This document shows, piece after piece, positions 9,064-21,000 of a DNA stretch of 64,000 nucleotides. The stretch is taken from NCBI GenBank assembly GCA_964638865.1, contig CAZXBG010000003.1, positions 1 to 64,000 of the forward strand, in the 5' to 3' direction. This stretch comes from UBA7236 sp964638865. Its GTDB lineage: Bacteria; Bacteroidota; Bacteroidia; Chitinophagales; BACL12. Under the pieces are notes generated by a model that did no database searches, was not told the origin of the DNA, and saw only the letters and a list, made by a program, of their open reading frames with translations. The position numbers were made by a program, and so were the translations under genes. How positions within the stretch are numbered: position 1 is the first letter of the stretch; each line of letters opens with the position of its first letter.

Positions 9064-9648
9064 TTATTTATTTGCGGAAGGTCCGCGTAATTTATCATCA
9101 AATCCTTCCAGCGATTGAAAATTTTTTAATTCGAGTGTACACTTTCTTTTTTCGGTGCTACTAATTTCGTAACAGTAATCCAGTATTTCATTAAACGTTT
9201 GCGGAATTGCAACAGATCTTTTAAGTGTACTTCTTTCAAAATCTCCTTCATACCAAAACATTTGCATGGTTTGACAATAATTACATTTTACCGGCCAGTT
9301 TGATTGGGCCATTAATTCTGCATTCATTTCTTTCACCATACTCATCAACATTTTAAACTCATCGGGATCCGTTTGAAAACAGTACACACTGGAATCCAAA
9401 CTGCTTATCATAAATTGAAAACTTGTACCCTTTTCCATAATACGGAAAGAAACCACATTAAAATTTCCATCAAAAAACATAAAATCAATAAACCGTTCAT
9501 TGTATTGTCGGAATACAATTGGTGGTCCTATTAATGTATCCTCTCCAATAACTGTAATACTGTCGTCTGCTATTGTTGTTGATTGCCCAAAACTAATTCC
9601 CGAAGCAAACAACGAAACAAAAAACAGGGTTGAAATAATTTTCTTCAT
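9064..9648 (-). CDS. Exported hypothetical protein
   Basis: A 194-aa protein with a signal peptide at residues 1-21 (MKKIIS...GISFG). The mature part is mixed alpha/beta by eye, with VIGEDTLIGPP near the start, a KCNYCQTM motif with two cysteines near residue 125, and a third cysteine pair region at EILDYCYEISSTEKRKC. I recognise no family. It lies between pheS (5 bp upstream) and a radical SAM gene (2 bp downstream), so it is co-transcribed. The paired cysteines and the radical SAM neighbour make a modified or metal-binding exported protein conceivable, but that is only inference. Confidence 0.6.
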   Translation of the reverse strand: MKKIISTLFFVSLFASGISFGQSTTIADDSITVIGEDTLIGPPIVFRQYNERFIDFMFFDGNFNVVSFRIMEKGTSFQFMISSLDSSVYCFQTDPDEFKMLMSMVKEMNAELMAQSNWPVKCNYCQTMQMFWYEGDFERSTLKRSVAIPQTFNEILDYCYEISSTEKRKCTLELKNFQSLEGFDDKLRGPSANK

Positions 9649-9653
9649 TCTAA

Positions 9654-10691
9654 TTATAAATGCTCAAATTGTTTTAAAAAACGCAGATCATTTTCTGAAA
9701 ATAATCTGATATCATTAATTCGATATTTTAATATTGCCATACGTTCCAATCCGAAACCGAAGGCAAATCCTGTATATTTTTCACTGTCGATTTTACAATT
9801 TTCCAAAACGACAGGATCCACCATTCCACAACCTCCAATTTCTACCCAACCGCTTTGTTTGCAAATTGCACATCCTTTTCCTCCGCACACGAAACAACTA
9901 ACATCCATTTCTGCACTCGGTTCGGTAAAAGGAAAATAACTTGGACGTAAACGAATTTTTGTTTCTGCTCCGTATAATTCCTGCGCAAGATACAGGAGAG
10001 TTTGTTTCATATCTGCAAAGGTTACCCCTTCATCTATATACAATAATTCTATCTGATGAAAAGTGCAGTGTGCGCGTGCCGAAATTGTTTCATTGCGATA
10101 TGTTCTTCCCAAAGCAATAATACGTATTGGAGGTTTTTGTTCTTCCATTACTCTTATCTGCACATTAGATGTATGTGTTCGCAATAATATTGCAGGATTG
10201 GTTTGCACATAAAAGGTATCCTGCATGTCGCGGGCGGGATGGTCTTCGGGCATTCCCAATGCGGTAAAATTATGCCAGTCGTCTTCAATTTCCGGACCTT
10301 CTACAACAGAATATCCTATCCTTGTAAAAATATCTACCAGCTCTTCTCTAATAATAGTTAGCGGATGGCGGGCACCGGGATTTTTAATGGTAACAGGTAA
10401 AGAAATATCTGTTTTACCGGTATCCGTTTTATCTGTTTTTTTAAATTGTTGTTCGAGTTCAGAAAATTTATTTTCGGCAACGAGTTTAAGTTCATTTACT
10501 TTTTGACCGTATTCCTTTTTTAATTCGTTAGGAACATTTTTGATAGCGGAAAAAACATCTTTCAAAATATTTTTCGTGCCCAAAAACCGTATCCTGAATT
10601 GCTCCAGTTCAGCGGCATTTGTAACGGAATACATTTTAACTTCTTCCATTAACCCCTCAACAACACTAAATTGTTCCTGTACCGGTTCCAT
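9654..10691 (-). CDS. pheS: Phenylalanyl-tRNA synthetase alpha subunit
   Basis: Catalytic alpha chain of the heterotetrameric phenylalanyl-tRNA synthetase, which charges tRNA-Phe in the cytosol. The N-terminal coiled-coil tRNA-binding arm (~1-100) precedes the class II core with HPARDMQDTFYV, the RTHTSNVQIR motif 2 segment, a cysteine cluster (CFVCGGKGCAICKQSGW) and motif 3 GFGLERMAIL. At 345 aa it has the usual length. I place the start at ATG 10691 (MEPVQE): the 11 codons further upstream come from the terminator hairpin of the previous gene and the promoter, so they are unlikely to be coding. It heads an operon with an exported hypothetical and a radical SAM gene; pheT is not in the window. 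Confidence 0.96.
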   Translation of the reverse strand: MEPVQEQFSVVEGLMEEVKMYSVTNAAELEQFRIRFLGTKNILKDVFSAIKNVPNELKKEYGQKVNELKLVAENKFSELEQQFKKTDKTDTGKTDISLPVTIKNPGARHPLTIIREELVDIFTRIGYSVVEGPEIEDDWHNFTALGMPEDHPARDMQDTFYVQTNPAILLRTHTSNVQIRVMEEQKPPIRIIALGRTYRNETISARAHCTFHQIELLYIDEGVTFADMKQTLLYLAQELYGAETKIRLRPSYFPFTEPSAEMDVSCFVCGGKGCAICKQSGWVEIGGCGMVDPVVLENCKIDSEKYTGFAFGFGLERMAILKYRINDIRLFSENDLRFLKQFEHL

Positions 10692-10696
10692 GCGGC

Positions 10697-10725
10697 CAAA
10701 ATTACAAAATAAAAAGGGCGGCAAA
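10697..10725 (-). promoter_or_regulatory. pheS promoter abutting the start codon
   Basis: Minus-strand TAATTTTG (10697-10704) is a full match to the -7 consensus TAnnTTTG and ends 5 nt before the pheS ATG. A TTTG at 10722-10725, 17 nt further up, can act as the -33 element and lies inside the terminator hairpin of the upstream gene. The spacing predicts a transcript starting at or within a few nt of the ATG. Confidence 0.55.
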
Positions 10726-10738
10726 AATTTGCCGCCCT
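10710..10738 (-). terminator. Rho-independent terminator of the metalloprotease gene
   Basis: Minus-strand GGGCGGC (10731-10737) pairs perfectly with GCCGCCC (10716-10722), extended by A/T pairs in the loop, and is followed by a T-rich run. It sits 24 bp after the metalloprotease stop and directly before the pheS promoter. Confidence 0.85.
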
Positions 10739-10761
10739 TGTATAACTTATCAATTGATTAT

Positions 10762-12575
10762 TTATTCAATCACAAACTTCTCAGAATAAGAAGATTTGCC
10801 ATTGCTAATCACAACAAAATAGAAACCAGCTTCTAAGTTAGCCACATTCATTTCTATCATATTTTCACCTGCAACAACAGATTTAGAAGAATTAACAACC
10901 TGTTTTCCAAGTATATCATATACCTGAACCGCAACATTCATATCTTCCTGAACGCTGTAGTAATCAACAGTTACGATATCACCCGCAGCAGGATTAGGGA
11001 ATACAGATACAATTGCATTATCGTATTCATCCATTTCCACATAACTTCCGTCAGTTCTCCAGTTTGAAGTGCTGGTAGAAACTAAAAGATCATAGCAGTC
11101 ACCTGCGCTGAAAGCACCGGCCCAACCATAAACTTTGATATAACGGGTTCCGGCCTGAGTTGTATTCCAGATTATTTGTTCACTAGTAGTACCACCATTT
11201 TCAGAAATACCTTTTTGCACAACAGATTGATTATACAATCTAACATCGTAGTCAAAAGGTAATGAGCTAAGGTCAATTTTGATCTTAGTATTTGAACCGG
11301 TTGTTGTAAACTTAAACCAGTCAACGTCAGTAGAACTTGCAATAAGTTCAAGGTATGTTGTTCCGGCAGAAATTGTTGCAGCTGTTCCTGATGTTCCGTT
11401 TGGCTCGTAATTGTCAACACAAGCTCCACCGGCAGCTGTAGTAGTAAAGTTAGTAGATGTGGTATAAGAACTTGTAGCACCNNNNNNNNNNNNNNNNNNN
11501 NNNNNNNNNNNNNNNNNNNNNNNNNNNNNNNNNNNNNNNNNNNNNNNNNNNNNNNNNNNNNNNNNNNNNNNNNNNNNNNNNCACCTCCGCCGCCACCGCA
11601 GCCATTAGAAGTTAAAAGTGCAACACGAGAACCACCAACTGCAAATAAAGCCTGCGCTCTTGTTTTTTGACTGGCAGTAAATATATTCATACAGCCATCA
11701 TCGGTGTAATCCATGTAGTTTTGATACATGTCGCCATTTGGTCCATTTGTACAAGAGATACGAATAGTTCCACCCGGGCAACCATAAGTTTCATCTGCCT
11801 GGTTTGGAGTATCAGCACAAAGGTCAGATCCACCGCAACCGGTACCATCGTCACCCCATATATGATATAAATTCAACCAGTGACCAACTTCATGTGTTGT
11901 TGTACGACCAAGATCGTAAGGTGCAGAACCGGCACCACCTACTCCGAAATAGACGTAATCACAAACTACACCATCAGTAGAAGCAGATCCGCCAGGAAAC
12001 TGAGCATAACCCAATAATCCACCCGAAAGGTCGCATACCCATAAATTGAGATATTTGTTTCTATCCCAAATAGTTTTACCATAGGTGGCAAATTTCATTT
12101 CGTCAGAAGTACTGAAGGAAGTTTTTGTAGTGCTAGTTCTTGTAATACCTGTGGTTGGATTTCCACTTGGGTCAAGAGTAGCAAGACAGAAGTTAATTTC
12201 GCAGTCAGCAGCAACTCCTAAAAAGTGAGCAGGAGTTTCTCCAACGTCAGAATTTAATCTTCTGAAATCATCATTTAGTACATCTAATTGGTTGTAAACC
12301 TGTGCATCAGAAATATTTTCTGTAGCGATATTGTAAACAATATGCACAACAACAGGAATTGTAACCACTGCTCTTTCTCCGCTGTTAGCCTGAGTAGCAA
12401 TGTAATTTTGAGTGAACTGTTCAATTGCTTCACGATTAGCCGCATAAGCAGGATCTTCAGCCTTGAGTCTGGCATCCACATCCATAGTAGAGCAACTACG
12501 CTGCGGTGCTTGTGCCATCACTAAACCTCCTAATAAAATAGAAAGGGTTGTGAAAAGTAACGATTTTTTCAACAT
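10762..12575 (-). CDS. Secreted M43-type (pappalysin-like) zinc metalloprotease with T9SS sorting domain, split by scaffold gap
   Basis: One secreted gene read in two frames because a 100-N gap of unknown size interrupts it. The N-terminal part (12575 to 11582) has a signal peptide (1-21), an M43-like domain with the zinc motif HEVGHWLNLYH (H228, E229, H232, H238) and the Met-turn NYMDYTDD. Beyond the gap (11481 to 10762, another frame) comes a pre-peptidase C-terminal-like beta domain (CVDNYEPNGTSGTA, DVDWFKFTT) and a T9SS type A sorting domain (VFPNPAAGD, VYDILGKQV, LEAGFYFVVIS). The order protease - PPC - sorting tail is standard for Bacteroidota exoproteases. The downstream part is open upstream of its first ATG to the gap, so it is not a separate gene. 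Likely digests extracellular protein. Confidence 0.88.
11482..11581. other. Scaffold gap of 100 N
   Basis: Exactly 100 unresolved bases, preceded on the coding strand by a glycine-encoding run (GGGGG linker) that may be repetitive and may explain the assembly break. It separates the protease domain from the C-terminal domains. Confidence 0.98.
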
Positions 12576-12702
12576 TTGAATTAAAAATTTAGGGTTAAAA
12601 ATTAAAAATAGTCTATAACAGCGTGTAATGTTTGACTAGGGTTGCGTTATTAACATGAAGCGGAATTTAACAATAGATGCGTCGTGTCAATTATTGGTTG
12701 CG

Positions 12703-12710
12703 CAAAATTA
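12703..12710 (-). promoter_or_regulatory. -7 box upstream of metalloprotease gene
   Basis: Minus-strand TAATTTTG matches the -7 consensus TAnnTTTG fully, giving a leader of roughly 120 nt. No good -33 TTTG lies at the expected distance, so confidence is limited. Confidence 0.35.
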
Positions 12711-12997
12711 ACTTAATTTTTCAAATTCTACCATAATTATCCAAACAATGATCTTTACCAAACAGGTGTTTGTCACGCATTTCGCATTTAAAGTCCAAAT
12801 AATTGACCAAAATAACCCCAAAACTCAATAATAACGGCATTTGAGATATTTTAAAAAATATTTTTGATTGTCATGAAAGTAACCTTTCCCACTAATTTGT
12901 CATGTGTGCAACAGATTGAATACCAATGTTTCGATAATTATAAAAAAATTAACAAAACGGTGCATTTAGTGAATAAAATGTAAAAGCAATTCAAAGT

Positions 12998-13031
12998 TTT
13001 GTCTCAAGGAGTTAATCCTGTGCTAATTTTG
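12998..13031 (+). promoter_or_regulatory. metH promoter abutting the start codon
   Basis: TTTG at 12998-13001 and TAATTTTG at 13024-13031 match the -33 and -7 elements with a 22-nt spacer, a little longer than usual. The GTG start is 4 nt after the -7 box, so the predicted transcript start coincides with the start codon. Confidence 0.5.
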
Positions 13032-13035
13032 CAGG

Positions 13036-16000
13036 GTGGAAAAAATCTTGAAAAATCTTTTAACAGAAAGAATATTGGTGTTAGATGGGGCTATGGGAAC
13101 AATGATTCAGCGTTATAAATTGACCGAGGAAGATTTTAAAGGGGAGTTGTTCAAGGATCATTTGTTCGATCTTAAGGGAAATAATGACATTCTTTCACTT
13201 ACACAACCTCAAATAGTACAGGAAATTCACCGGCAATATCTCGATGCTGGTGCTGATATTATAGAAACAAATACATTTAGCGGGACAAGTGTTGCTCAGG
13301 CAGATTATCATTTGGAGCATATTGTTTACGAATTAAATTACAGATCAGCGAAGATCGCTAAGGAAGTTGCAGAAGAATTTTCACAAAAAGAACCGAATAA
13401 ACCCAGGTTTGTTGCAGGTGCATTAGGCCCCACAAATAAAACCTTAAGTCTTTCTCCGGATGTAAACAACCCCGGTTACCGGGCAATTACTTTCGATCAA
13501 TTGGCTGATGCCTATTATGAACAGGCAAAAGGTTTGATGGATGGTGGTGTTGATATTTTATTGGTGGAAACAATTTTCGACACACTTAATGCTAAGGCAG
13601 CAATTTATGCGATAGAAAATCTTTTTGAAGACAGTGGGAAAACATTGCCCGTAATGATCTCCGGAACAATTACGGATGCAAGTGGAAGAACATTGAGTGG
13701 GCAAACGGTGGAAGCATTTCTTATTTCCATTTCGCATATTCCATTATTAAGTGTTGGATTAAATTGTGCTTTAGGAGCAAAACAATTAAAAGAACACATT
13801 AAAACATTAGCGGAAAAAACAGATTTTTTTGTTTCTGCATATCCGAATGCAGGTTTACCAAATGCTTTTGGTGAGTATGATGAAACTCCGGAAAGCAATG
13901 GTAATGATGTGGAAGAATATTTAAAAAGTGGTTGGATAAATATTATTGGAGGATGTTGCGGAACCACACCCGAGCACATTAAATATATTGCGGACATATC
14001 TAAAAAATACAAACCGAGAATTCCAAGAACACTACCCAGGCTGCCATCTTATTCGGGACTTGAACAATTTGAAATTTATGCAGGAAGTAATTTTGTAAAT
14101 GTTGGTGAAAGAACAAATATTACCGGCAGCAAACAGTTTAAAAGACTAATAACTGAAGAGAAATACGATGATGCATTAATTGTTGCACGTCAGCAGGTTG
14201 AGAATGGCGCACAGATAATTGATGTAAACATGGATGAGGGGATGATAGATTCTGTAGAAGTGATGAAAAACTTTTTGAATTTAGTTGCTGCTGAGCCGGA
14301 TATTGCAAGAGTTCCCGTGATGATAGATTCCAGCAAATGGGAGGTGATTGAGGCAGGATTAAAATGTATGCAGGGAAAGTGTATAGTAAATTCCATTTCG
14401 TTAAAAGAAGGAGAAGAAAAATTTATTTATCAGGCAAAAAAGGCAAAAAAATTAGGCGCTGCAGTTATTGTAATGGCATTTGATGAAGAAGGACAAGCCA
14501 CTACATTTGAAAAAAGGATTTCTATATGCAAACGCGCATATGATATTTTAGTTAATAAATTAAATTTTCATCCAACAGATGTTATTTTCGATCCCAATAT
14601 ATTAACTGTTGGTACCGGTATAGAAGAACATAACAATTATGCAGTAGATTATATTAATGCAACACGATGGATAAAATCGAATTTACCCGGAGCTTTGGTA
14701 AGCGGAGGTGTGAGTAACATCTCCTTTTCCTTTCAGGGAAATAATACAGTGCGGGAGGCTATGCATTCCTCTTTTCTTTACCATGCTATTAAAGCGGGGA
14801 TGGATATGGGAATTGTGAATGCAGGAATGATTGATATTTATGAAGATATTGATAAAAATTTATTGGAGAAAATAGAAGATGTATTATTTAATAGAAATGA
14901 ACATGCAACAGAAAATCTTATAACCTTTGCAGAAACTTTAAAGAAAAAAGATAAGGCAGAAATTACAACCGATGAATGGCGAAGTAAACCGGTAGAAGAA
15001 CGATTAAGCCATTCACTCGTAAAAGGTATAACTGAATTTATAGAAATAGATATTGAAGAAGCGCGTTTAAAATATTCTAAACCACTTGAAGTAATTGAAG
15101 GTCCTTTAATGGATGGAATGAATATAGTGGGAGATCTTTTTGGTTCCGGAAAAATGTTTTTACCGCAGGTTGTTAAAAGTGCAAGAGTGATGAAAAGAGC
15201 AGTAGCCTATTTGCAACCCTTTATTGAATTGGAAAAAAAATCATCGGGTAATACCTCTAGTCACCCTAAGATATTAATGGCCACTGTAAAAGGTGATGTG
15301 CATGATATTGGAAAGAATATAGTTGGGGTAGTTTTAGCCTGCAATAATTATGAAATAATTGATTTGGGTGTAATGGTTTCGGCAGAACGAATATTAAATG
15401 CTGCATTAGAGAATAAAGTAGATATTATCGGATTAAGTGGATTGATTACTCCCTCACTTGATGAGATGGTAAATGTTGCTTTGGAAATGGAAAAAAGAAA
15501 ATTTACAATTCCGTTATTAATTGGAGGAGCAACCACATCAAGAACACATACAGCGGTAAAAATTGCACCGGGTTATTCGCATGCTGTAATTCATGTAACA
15601 GATGCCTCGCGCAGTGTAACAATAGCGGGAAAATTATTGGGCAAAGAAAAAGCTGCCTTTACAAAAGAGATTAATGACGAGTATCGCATCATAGAACAAA
15701 ATCATAAATACAAACAGTCGTTCAAAGGATATATCACCCTAGAGGAAGCCAGAAAAAATAAATACCAAATTGATTGGGATAATTACACTCCTTTTATTCC
15801 ATCTTTTACAGGAATTAAAATATTTGAAAATTATTCGCTGGAAGAGTTATCAGGTTATATCGACTGGACCCCGTTTTTTCAGACCTGGGAATTGCATGGA
15901 AAATATCCTGAAATATTGAGCGATGAAATTGTTGGAAATGCAGCAAAACAACTTTTTGATGATGCGCAATTGATGCTCCAAAAAATAATTTCTGAAAATT

Positions 16001-16704
16001 GGCTGGAGGCAAGAGCTCTAATTGGTATATTTAAATGTTATGCGGAAGGAGATGATATTATTTTAGTAGATGACAATGGTAATGAATTAGAAAGACTTTT
16101 TAATTTACGTCAACAGAATAAAAAAGCGGATGGACAGGCAAATTATTGCCTTAGTGATTTAATATGCCCAAAGCACAACGCAACTTCATTTACTGACTAT
16201 GTGGGTGCCTTTGCTGTTTCAACAGGATTTAAAATAGAAGAACAGATAGCGATATTCGAAAAAAATCATGATGATTATTCAGCGATATTGTTAAAGTCGC
16301 TGGCGGATAGATTGGCGGAGGCTTTTGCAGAAAGAATGCACGAGCGAGTGCGCAAAGAATTTTGGGGATATGATAAAAGTGAAAAATTAAATACTTCTGA
16401 TCTTATTGAAGAAAAATATCAGGGGATAAGACCGGCACCGGGATATCCTGCATGTCCGGATCACACTGAAAAAATCACTTTATTTAAATTGTTGGAAGTG
16501 CAAAAAAATATTGGTGTTGAATTAACGGAGAGCATGGCCATGTACCCGGCTTCAAGTGTGAGCGGATGGTATTTTGCACATCCCGAATCAAAATATTTTG
16601 GCATAGGGAAAATAGGGAAAGATCAGGTGGAAGATCTCGCTAAAAGAAAAAACATTCCATTTGAGGAAATGGAAAAATGGTTGCGGAGTAATATTAATTA
16701 TTGA
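13036..16704 (+). CDS. metH: Cobalamin-dependent methionine synthase
   Basis: Transfers the methyl group of 5-methyltetrahydrofolate to homocysteine via methylcobalamin. All four modules are present in 1222 aa (E. coli 1227): homocysteine/betaine methyltransferase domain (1-~330) with zinc cysteines in LNCALG and [10 protein letters not shown]; pterin-binding domain (~355-620, [12 protein letters not shown]); cobalamin cap and Rossmann domain with the cobalt-ligand motif GDVHDIG (His756); and the C-terminal reactivation domain with [12 protein letters not shown] that binds S-adenosylmethionine. The start is GTG, chosen because the protein begins with the conserved [15 protein letters not shown] context and a -7 box lies just before. 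No other methionine genes are adjacent. The 3' end overlaps the convergent TolC gene by 7 bp. Confidence 0.97.
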   Translation: MEKILKNLLTERILVLDGAMGTMIQRYKLTEEDFKGELFKDHLFDLKGNNDILSLTQPQIVQEIHRQYLDAGADIIETNTFSGTSVAQADYHLEHIVYELNYRSAKIAKEVAEEFSQKEPNKPRFVAGALGPTNKTLSLSPDVNNPGYRAITFDQLADAYYEQAKGLMDGGVDILLVETIFDTLNAKAAIYAIENLFEDSGKTLPVMISGTITDASGRTLSGQTVEAFLISISHIPLLSVGLNCALGAKQLKEHIKTLAEKTDFFVSAYPNAGLPNAFGEYDETPESNGNDVEEYLKSGWINIIGGCCGTTPEHIKYIADISKKYKPRIPRTLPRLPSYSGLEQFEIYAGSNFVNVGERTNITGSKQFKRLITEEKYDDALIVARQQVENGAQIIDVNMDEGMIDSVEVMKNFLNLVAAEPDIARVPVMIDSSKWEVIEAGLKCMQGKCIVNSISLKEGEEKFIYQAKKAKKLGAAVIVMAFDEEGQATTFEKRISICKRAYDILVNKLNFHPTDVIFDPNILTVGTGIEEHNNYAVDYINATRWIKSNLPGALVSGGVSNISFSFQGNNTVREAMHSSFLYHAIKAGMDMGIVNAGMIDIYEDIDKNLLEKIEDVLFNRNEHATENLITFAETLKKKDKAEITTDEWRSKPVEERLSHSLVKGITEFIEIDIEEARLKYSKPLEVIEGPLMDGMNIVGDLFGSGKMFLPQVVKSARVMKRAVAYLQPFIELEKKSSGNTSSHPKILMATVKGDVHDIGKNIVGVVLACNNYEIIDLGVMVSAERILNAALENKVDIIGLSGLITPSLDEMVNVALEMEKRKFTIPLLIGGATTSRTHTAVKIAPGYSHAVIHVTDASRSVTIAGKLLGKEKAAFTKEINDEYRIIEQNHKYKQSFKGYITLEEARKNKYQIDWDNYTPFIPSFTGIKIFENYSLEELSGYIDWTPFFQTWELHGKYPEILSDEIVGNAAKQLFDDAQLMLQKIISENWLEARALIGIFKCYAEGDDIILVDDNGNELERLFNLRQQNKKADGQANYCLSDLICPKHNATSFTDYVGAFAVSTGFKIEEQIAIFEKNHDDYSAILLKSLADRLAEAFAERMHERVRKEFWGYDKSEKLNTSDLIEEKYQGIRPAPGYPACPDHTEKITLFKLLEVQKNIGVELTESMAMYPASSVSGWYFAHPESKYFGIGKIGKDQVEDLAKRKNIPFEEMEKWLRSNINY

Positions 16705-18002
16705 GATACAAGATTTCCACTTAAATATTTTAATTGAATTTCGGCGAGCTTTGCATTTAACTCTTCTTTTAAGTATCTATTTTCGGCATTCACTTTTTGT
16801 AATTGAATTTCGCGCAATTCAACGGAGGTGATTGCACCCAGTTTAAATTTCTCGAGTGCTATGGAAACATTCTCTGTTGCGGATTGTATATTCTGATTTT
16901 CAATTTTCATAAGCTGTAAAGAGGTTTCATATTGATTGAATAACATTACAATTTTTGTATTTACCGATAATTGCGTTTGCTGAAAATCCAATTCAACCAT
17001 TTGCTGCATGATCTTTACTTGCTCAATATCTCGTGAAACTGTAAAACCATTAAATAATGGAATACTAACGCTAATTCCGGCTCCGGGACCTACATTAAAA
17101 TTTGATTCTACAAATCCCGCCTCTGATACAGACTTTAAAAATCCATATCCTGCATTAACGGAAATTGTTGGGTAGAGATACGATTTATATTCCTTCACCT
17201 GAAGGTCCATTATTTGTTTATTTTTTTCCATCATCATAATTGATGTATTGTTTGCAGTTATATTAGTTTTAACTACATCAATATTTAATGATGGATCAAC
17301 AACAATCTTTTCGGTAACTTCAAAATTGGTGTTTGCGTCTCTTGCCATTAATTCGTTAGTAACGGCTTTCGTATTTTTTATTTGCAACAGAATATTTATA
17401 TAAGCAGCAGTATCTGTATTAAGATCCACCTTTGCCTGCAAAACATCCAGTCCTGATGCCGAACCAATTACATTGCGCTGACTCGCAATTTTTAATCGTT
17501 CATCGGAAATATCCATAACATTTTCCATCACCATTTTAGCATTTTCCAATTGAATCATGTTATTCCACTCAACCATTAACTGAAGGGCAATATCTTCCAT
17601 TTTAGCTTTTACCTGCATTTCGCCCAAGGCTGATAACTCTTCCAATTTATCCTTTCTTGCAAACATGCCCATACCATCAAAAACTGTCCAATCCAAATAA
17701 ACTCCGGCATCAATAGAATTGGCAACGGCATTTTTCTCTGACCTTGTATCTCCACTAAAATATTGTTGCTCAGAATTGGTAACTTCCACATTATAATTTG
17801 CAATAGCAGAAACTATAGGAAGCATACCTGCATATCCGGGGTGATTTTGTAATGCTGTTATTTGCTGTTGAAAATTTACTAATTGAATTCCGTAATTATT
17901 TTGCCAGGCTATTGTTAATGCTTCTTTTAAAGTTAATGTTTGTGCTGATAAAACATACGGAATTAACACAAAAATAAGAAATATTGAAACCAGCTTCTTC
18001 AT
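16698..18002 (-). CDS. TolC-family outer membrane efflux protein
   Basis: Outer membrane channel of a tripartite RND efflux pump (434 aa). A signal peptide at 1-20 ends at LSAQ. The mature protein shows the two tandem repeats of alternating long helices and beta strands seen in TolC, with the duplicated tip segments [20 protein letters not shown] and [20 protein letters not shown]. The ATG at 18002 is preferred over GTG/ATG codons at 18029/18026, because it starts the signal peptide with MKK and lies 13 nt after the pump gene stop. It is the last gene of the adaptor - pump - channel operon and overlaps the convergent metH end by 7 bp. Exported substrate unknown. Confidence 0.9.
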   Translation of the reverse strand: MKKLVSIFLIFVLIPYVLSAQTLTLKEALTIAWQNNYGIQLVNFQQQITALQNHPGYAGMLPIVSAIANYNVEVTNSEQQYFSGDTRSEKNAVANSIDAGVYLDWTVFDGMGMFARKDKLEELSALGEMQVKAKMEDIALQLMVEWNNMIQLENAKMVMENVMDISDERLKIASQRNVIGSASGLDVLQAKVDLNTDTAAYINILLQIKNTKAVTNELMARDANTNFEVTEKIVVDPSLNIDVVKTNITANNTSIMMMEKNKQIMDLQVKEYKSYLYPTISVNAGYGFLKSVSEAGFVESNFNVGPGAGISVSIPLFNGFTVSRDIEQVKIMQQMVELDFQQTQLSVNTKIVMLFNQYETSLQLMKIENQNIQSATENVSIALEKFKLGAITSVELREIQLQKVNAENRYLKEELNAKLAEIQLKYLSGNLVSQ

Positions 18003-18015
18003 ATTGTTATCACTT

Positions 18016-21000
18016 TTAATTTTCATCACTTGATGGAATTTTCTTTTTGGATGAGGACATATAAGTATATAAAAGAGGAATTACATAAAGTGTGAGTATC
18101 AGTGAAAATAATAATCCGCCAATGATAGCAATACCCATTGATACCCTGCTTTTTGAAGATGCCCCTAATGCAAGTGCAATGGGTAAAGCGCCCAAAACTG
18201 TAGCAAAACTTGTCATAAGAATAGGTCGGAAACGCTGTGATGCAGCTTCTATAGCGGCTTCAAATTTATTCAAACCTGTTTCTTTTCGCTGATTGGCGAA
18301 TTCAACAATTAATATTCCGTTTTTAGTAACAATTCCCACAAGTACAATAATACCTATCTGACTAAAAATATTTAATGTTTGTCCGAATAACGACAAACTC
18401 AAAACAGCTCCTGCAAGCGCTAAAGGAACGGTGAACATTACAATAAGAGGATCGCGAAAACTTTCAAATTGTGCCGACAAAATAAGATACACCAAAATAA
18501 GAGCTAAATAAAACGCAAATTGCAAACTGTTGGAACTCTCCGCAAATTCTTTTGAAGTGCCTGCCAATGCTGTAGAAAAACTTTCATCCAAAACTTCTTC
18601 TGCAATTTTGTCCATTGTATTTATGCCATCTCCGAGTGTAAATCCGGGTGCCGGGTTTGCGGAAATTGTTGCAGAAACATATCTGTTGTATCGAAATAAT
18701 TGTGGAGGCGAACTTTTATCGGAAAGATGAACAAGATTATCCAGTTGAATTAATTCTCCGCGATTATTTTTTACATAAACTTTTGTGAGATCAAGAGGTT
18801 CATCGCGATTGTCTCTGGTTGCCTGACCAATTATCTGATACTGTTTATTGTTCAAAATAAAAAATCCAAAACGTTGTCCGCTAAAATACAACTGTAATGA
18901 TTCCGCAATATCGCGAACAGAAACACCTAAAACCTTCGCACGTTCGCGATCAATTTCCACGGTTAATTCCGGTTTGTTAAATTTTAAATTAATATCTACT
19001 ACCTGAAAAACATTTTCTTGTGCTGCCTTTTCCATAAATTTTGGAATTACCTCCCTCAGTCGCTCAAAATCAGGTGCTTGAATTACGTATTGCACAGGAA
19101 GTCCTGCACGTCTGTCGCCACCAATCGTTTGTTCCTGACTAATAAATGTTCTTGCGAAATTATATTTCTTTACAATTGCTGCAACTTCATCGGCAAGTTC
19201 TTGTTGCGATTTATCTCTTTCCGTTGCATCCACCAGACTCACTCGAATAAAACTTGAATTTGCAGCACTTGATGATCCGAAAGAAGGAGCGGTAACGGCA
19301 ATGATATTTTCTTTTTCCCGGAAGGTATCAACAATACTAATTAATTCCTGATTGAAGGCATCCATACTTTCAAAGGATGTTCCTTCAGGGGCAGTGGCAT
19401 TAATTACAAACCGACCTTTATCCTCCATAGGAGCAAGTTCTTCCGGCAATTTTCCACCAAAATAAAATATGATAGCACCAGAAACTGCAATTAAAATAAA
19501 AGCGATCCAACGTATTTTTAATAACGATTGTAAGGAAGAAGCATATCCCTTAATTAATCCTTCAAAAAATGGTTCTGTTTTTCTATATAACCAATTGTGT
19601 TTTTCGCGTTGTTTTAAAATTCGCGCACTCATCATTGGGGTGAGCGTTAAAGAGACTATTGCAGAAATAATAATTGCTCCGGCAACTGTGATCCCGAATT
19701 CACGAAATAATCTTCCTGTTAATCCTTCTAAAAATATTACTGGTAAAAAAACTGCTGCCAATGTTATAGTGGTGGAAATAATGGCGAAGGTTATTTCTTT
19801 AGAACCTTCGTGCGCTGCTTTATGTGGTGCCATTCCGCGTTCCACTTTTGCGTAAATATTTTCTAACACCACAATAGCGTCATCCACCACAATTCCCGTT
19901 GCCAAAACAATTCCGAGTAGTGTTAAAACATTGATGGAAAATCCGGATACATACATTATAAAAAATGCACCTATAAGGGAGATGGGAATTGCAATAACCG
20001 GAATTAAAGTTGTGCGCCAATCGCGCAGAAAAATAAAAATAATAAGCACAACAAGTGCAAATGCAATTAATAAAGTTTCCTGCACTTCGGAAATTGCTTT
20101 TCTGATACTTGTTGTTGTATCGAGAGCAATATTATATTTTAGATCATCCGGTAATTCTCCTTTTATTTGGTCGACCCTGCGATAAAATTCATCCGCAATT
20201 TCAATATAATTTGAACCCGGCTGCGGGGTTATCGCTACTGCAACTTGCGGAATACCTGCATTCCCACGCAGAATGGTGCGTTCATTTTCAGGTAATAATT
20301 TGGCCTGACCAATATCTTTTAATTTAATTACAGATCCATCTGTTTCATAAATAATAAGATCATTAAAATCTTCCTCTGTAGTTAATCTTCCGAAAGTGCG
20401 AATAGATAATTCAGTAGTGTATCCTTCAATACGACCGGTAGGTAATTCTACATTTTCTCGGTTGAGAGCATCGCGAACATCTGCAGGAGTTAAATTATAT
20501 CCGGCCAGTTTTATTGGGTCGAGCAATAATTTCATGGAGTATTTTTTTTCTCCCCATATTCTTATTTCACTAACACCCGGAATTGTTTGCAATCTTTCTT
20601 TAAAAATATTATTCGCAATTTCCGACAATTCCAATAATGTTTTTTCATTACTTTGAATTGTCATGGAAATAATTGGATTGGAATCAGCGCTAGACTTTGC
20701 AACAACAGGTGGATCACAATCAGGAGGTAAATTTCGAACCGCTTGACTCACTCTGTCGCGCACATCATTAGCAGCAGCCTCAAGATCAACATCCAATTCA
20801 AATTCTACCGTGATAGTACTTCTGCCATCACTGCTTATAGAGGATAAAGATCGAATTCCTGCAATTCCATTGATGGATTCTTCCATCACTTCTGTAATCT
20901 GCGATTCCACAACATCCGCATTTGCGCCGATATAATTTGTAGTAACAGTAATAATAGGAGGATCAACACTTGGATATTCTCTTACTCCTAAAAATGAATA

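Larger units (their letters stand above)
12576..13035. other. Divergent intergenic region between metalloprotease and metH
   Basis: 460 bp, A+T-rich, without an open frame of interest. It holds a -7 box for each divergent gene (12703-12710 minus, 13024-13031 plus). I looked for a cobalamin or SAM riboswitch before metH and could not identify conserved elements of either. Nothing else was recognised. Confidence 0.6.

Noticed and set aside
10691..10724. Longer pheS N-terminus (11 extra residues)
   Set aside because: These codons come from the terminator T-run and the -7 promoter box, so translation is unlikely.
10762..11238. Separate small T9SS-domain gene
   Set aside because: The frame is open upstream to the gap and holds coherent domain sequence (CVDNYEPNGT), so it is the C-terminal part of the metalloprotease.
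11172..11480. Leu/Gln-rich open frame following the scaffold gap in the frame of the protease N-terminus
   Set aside because: The composition is unlike a protein domain, and another frame in the same DNA encodes a PPC-like domain joined to a T9SS tail, so this frame only results from the arbitrary gap length.
12576..13035. Cobalamin or SAM riboswitch before metH
   Set aside because: No conserved B12-box or SAM core was recognised, and the promoter appears to lie at the start codon, leaving no leader.
19469..19855. Plus-strand ORF inside the RND pump gene
   Set aside because: Antisense shadow of membrane-helix codons; no homology recognisable.
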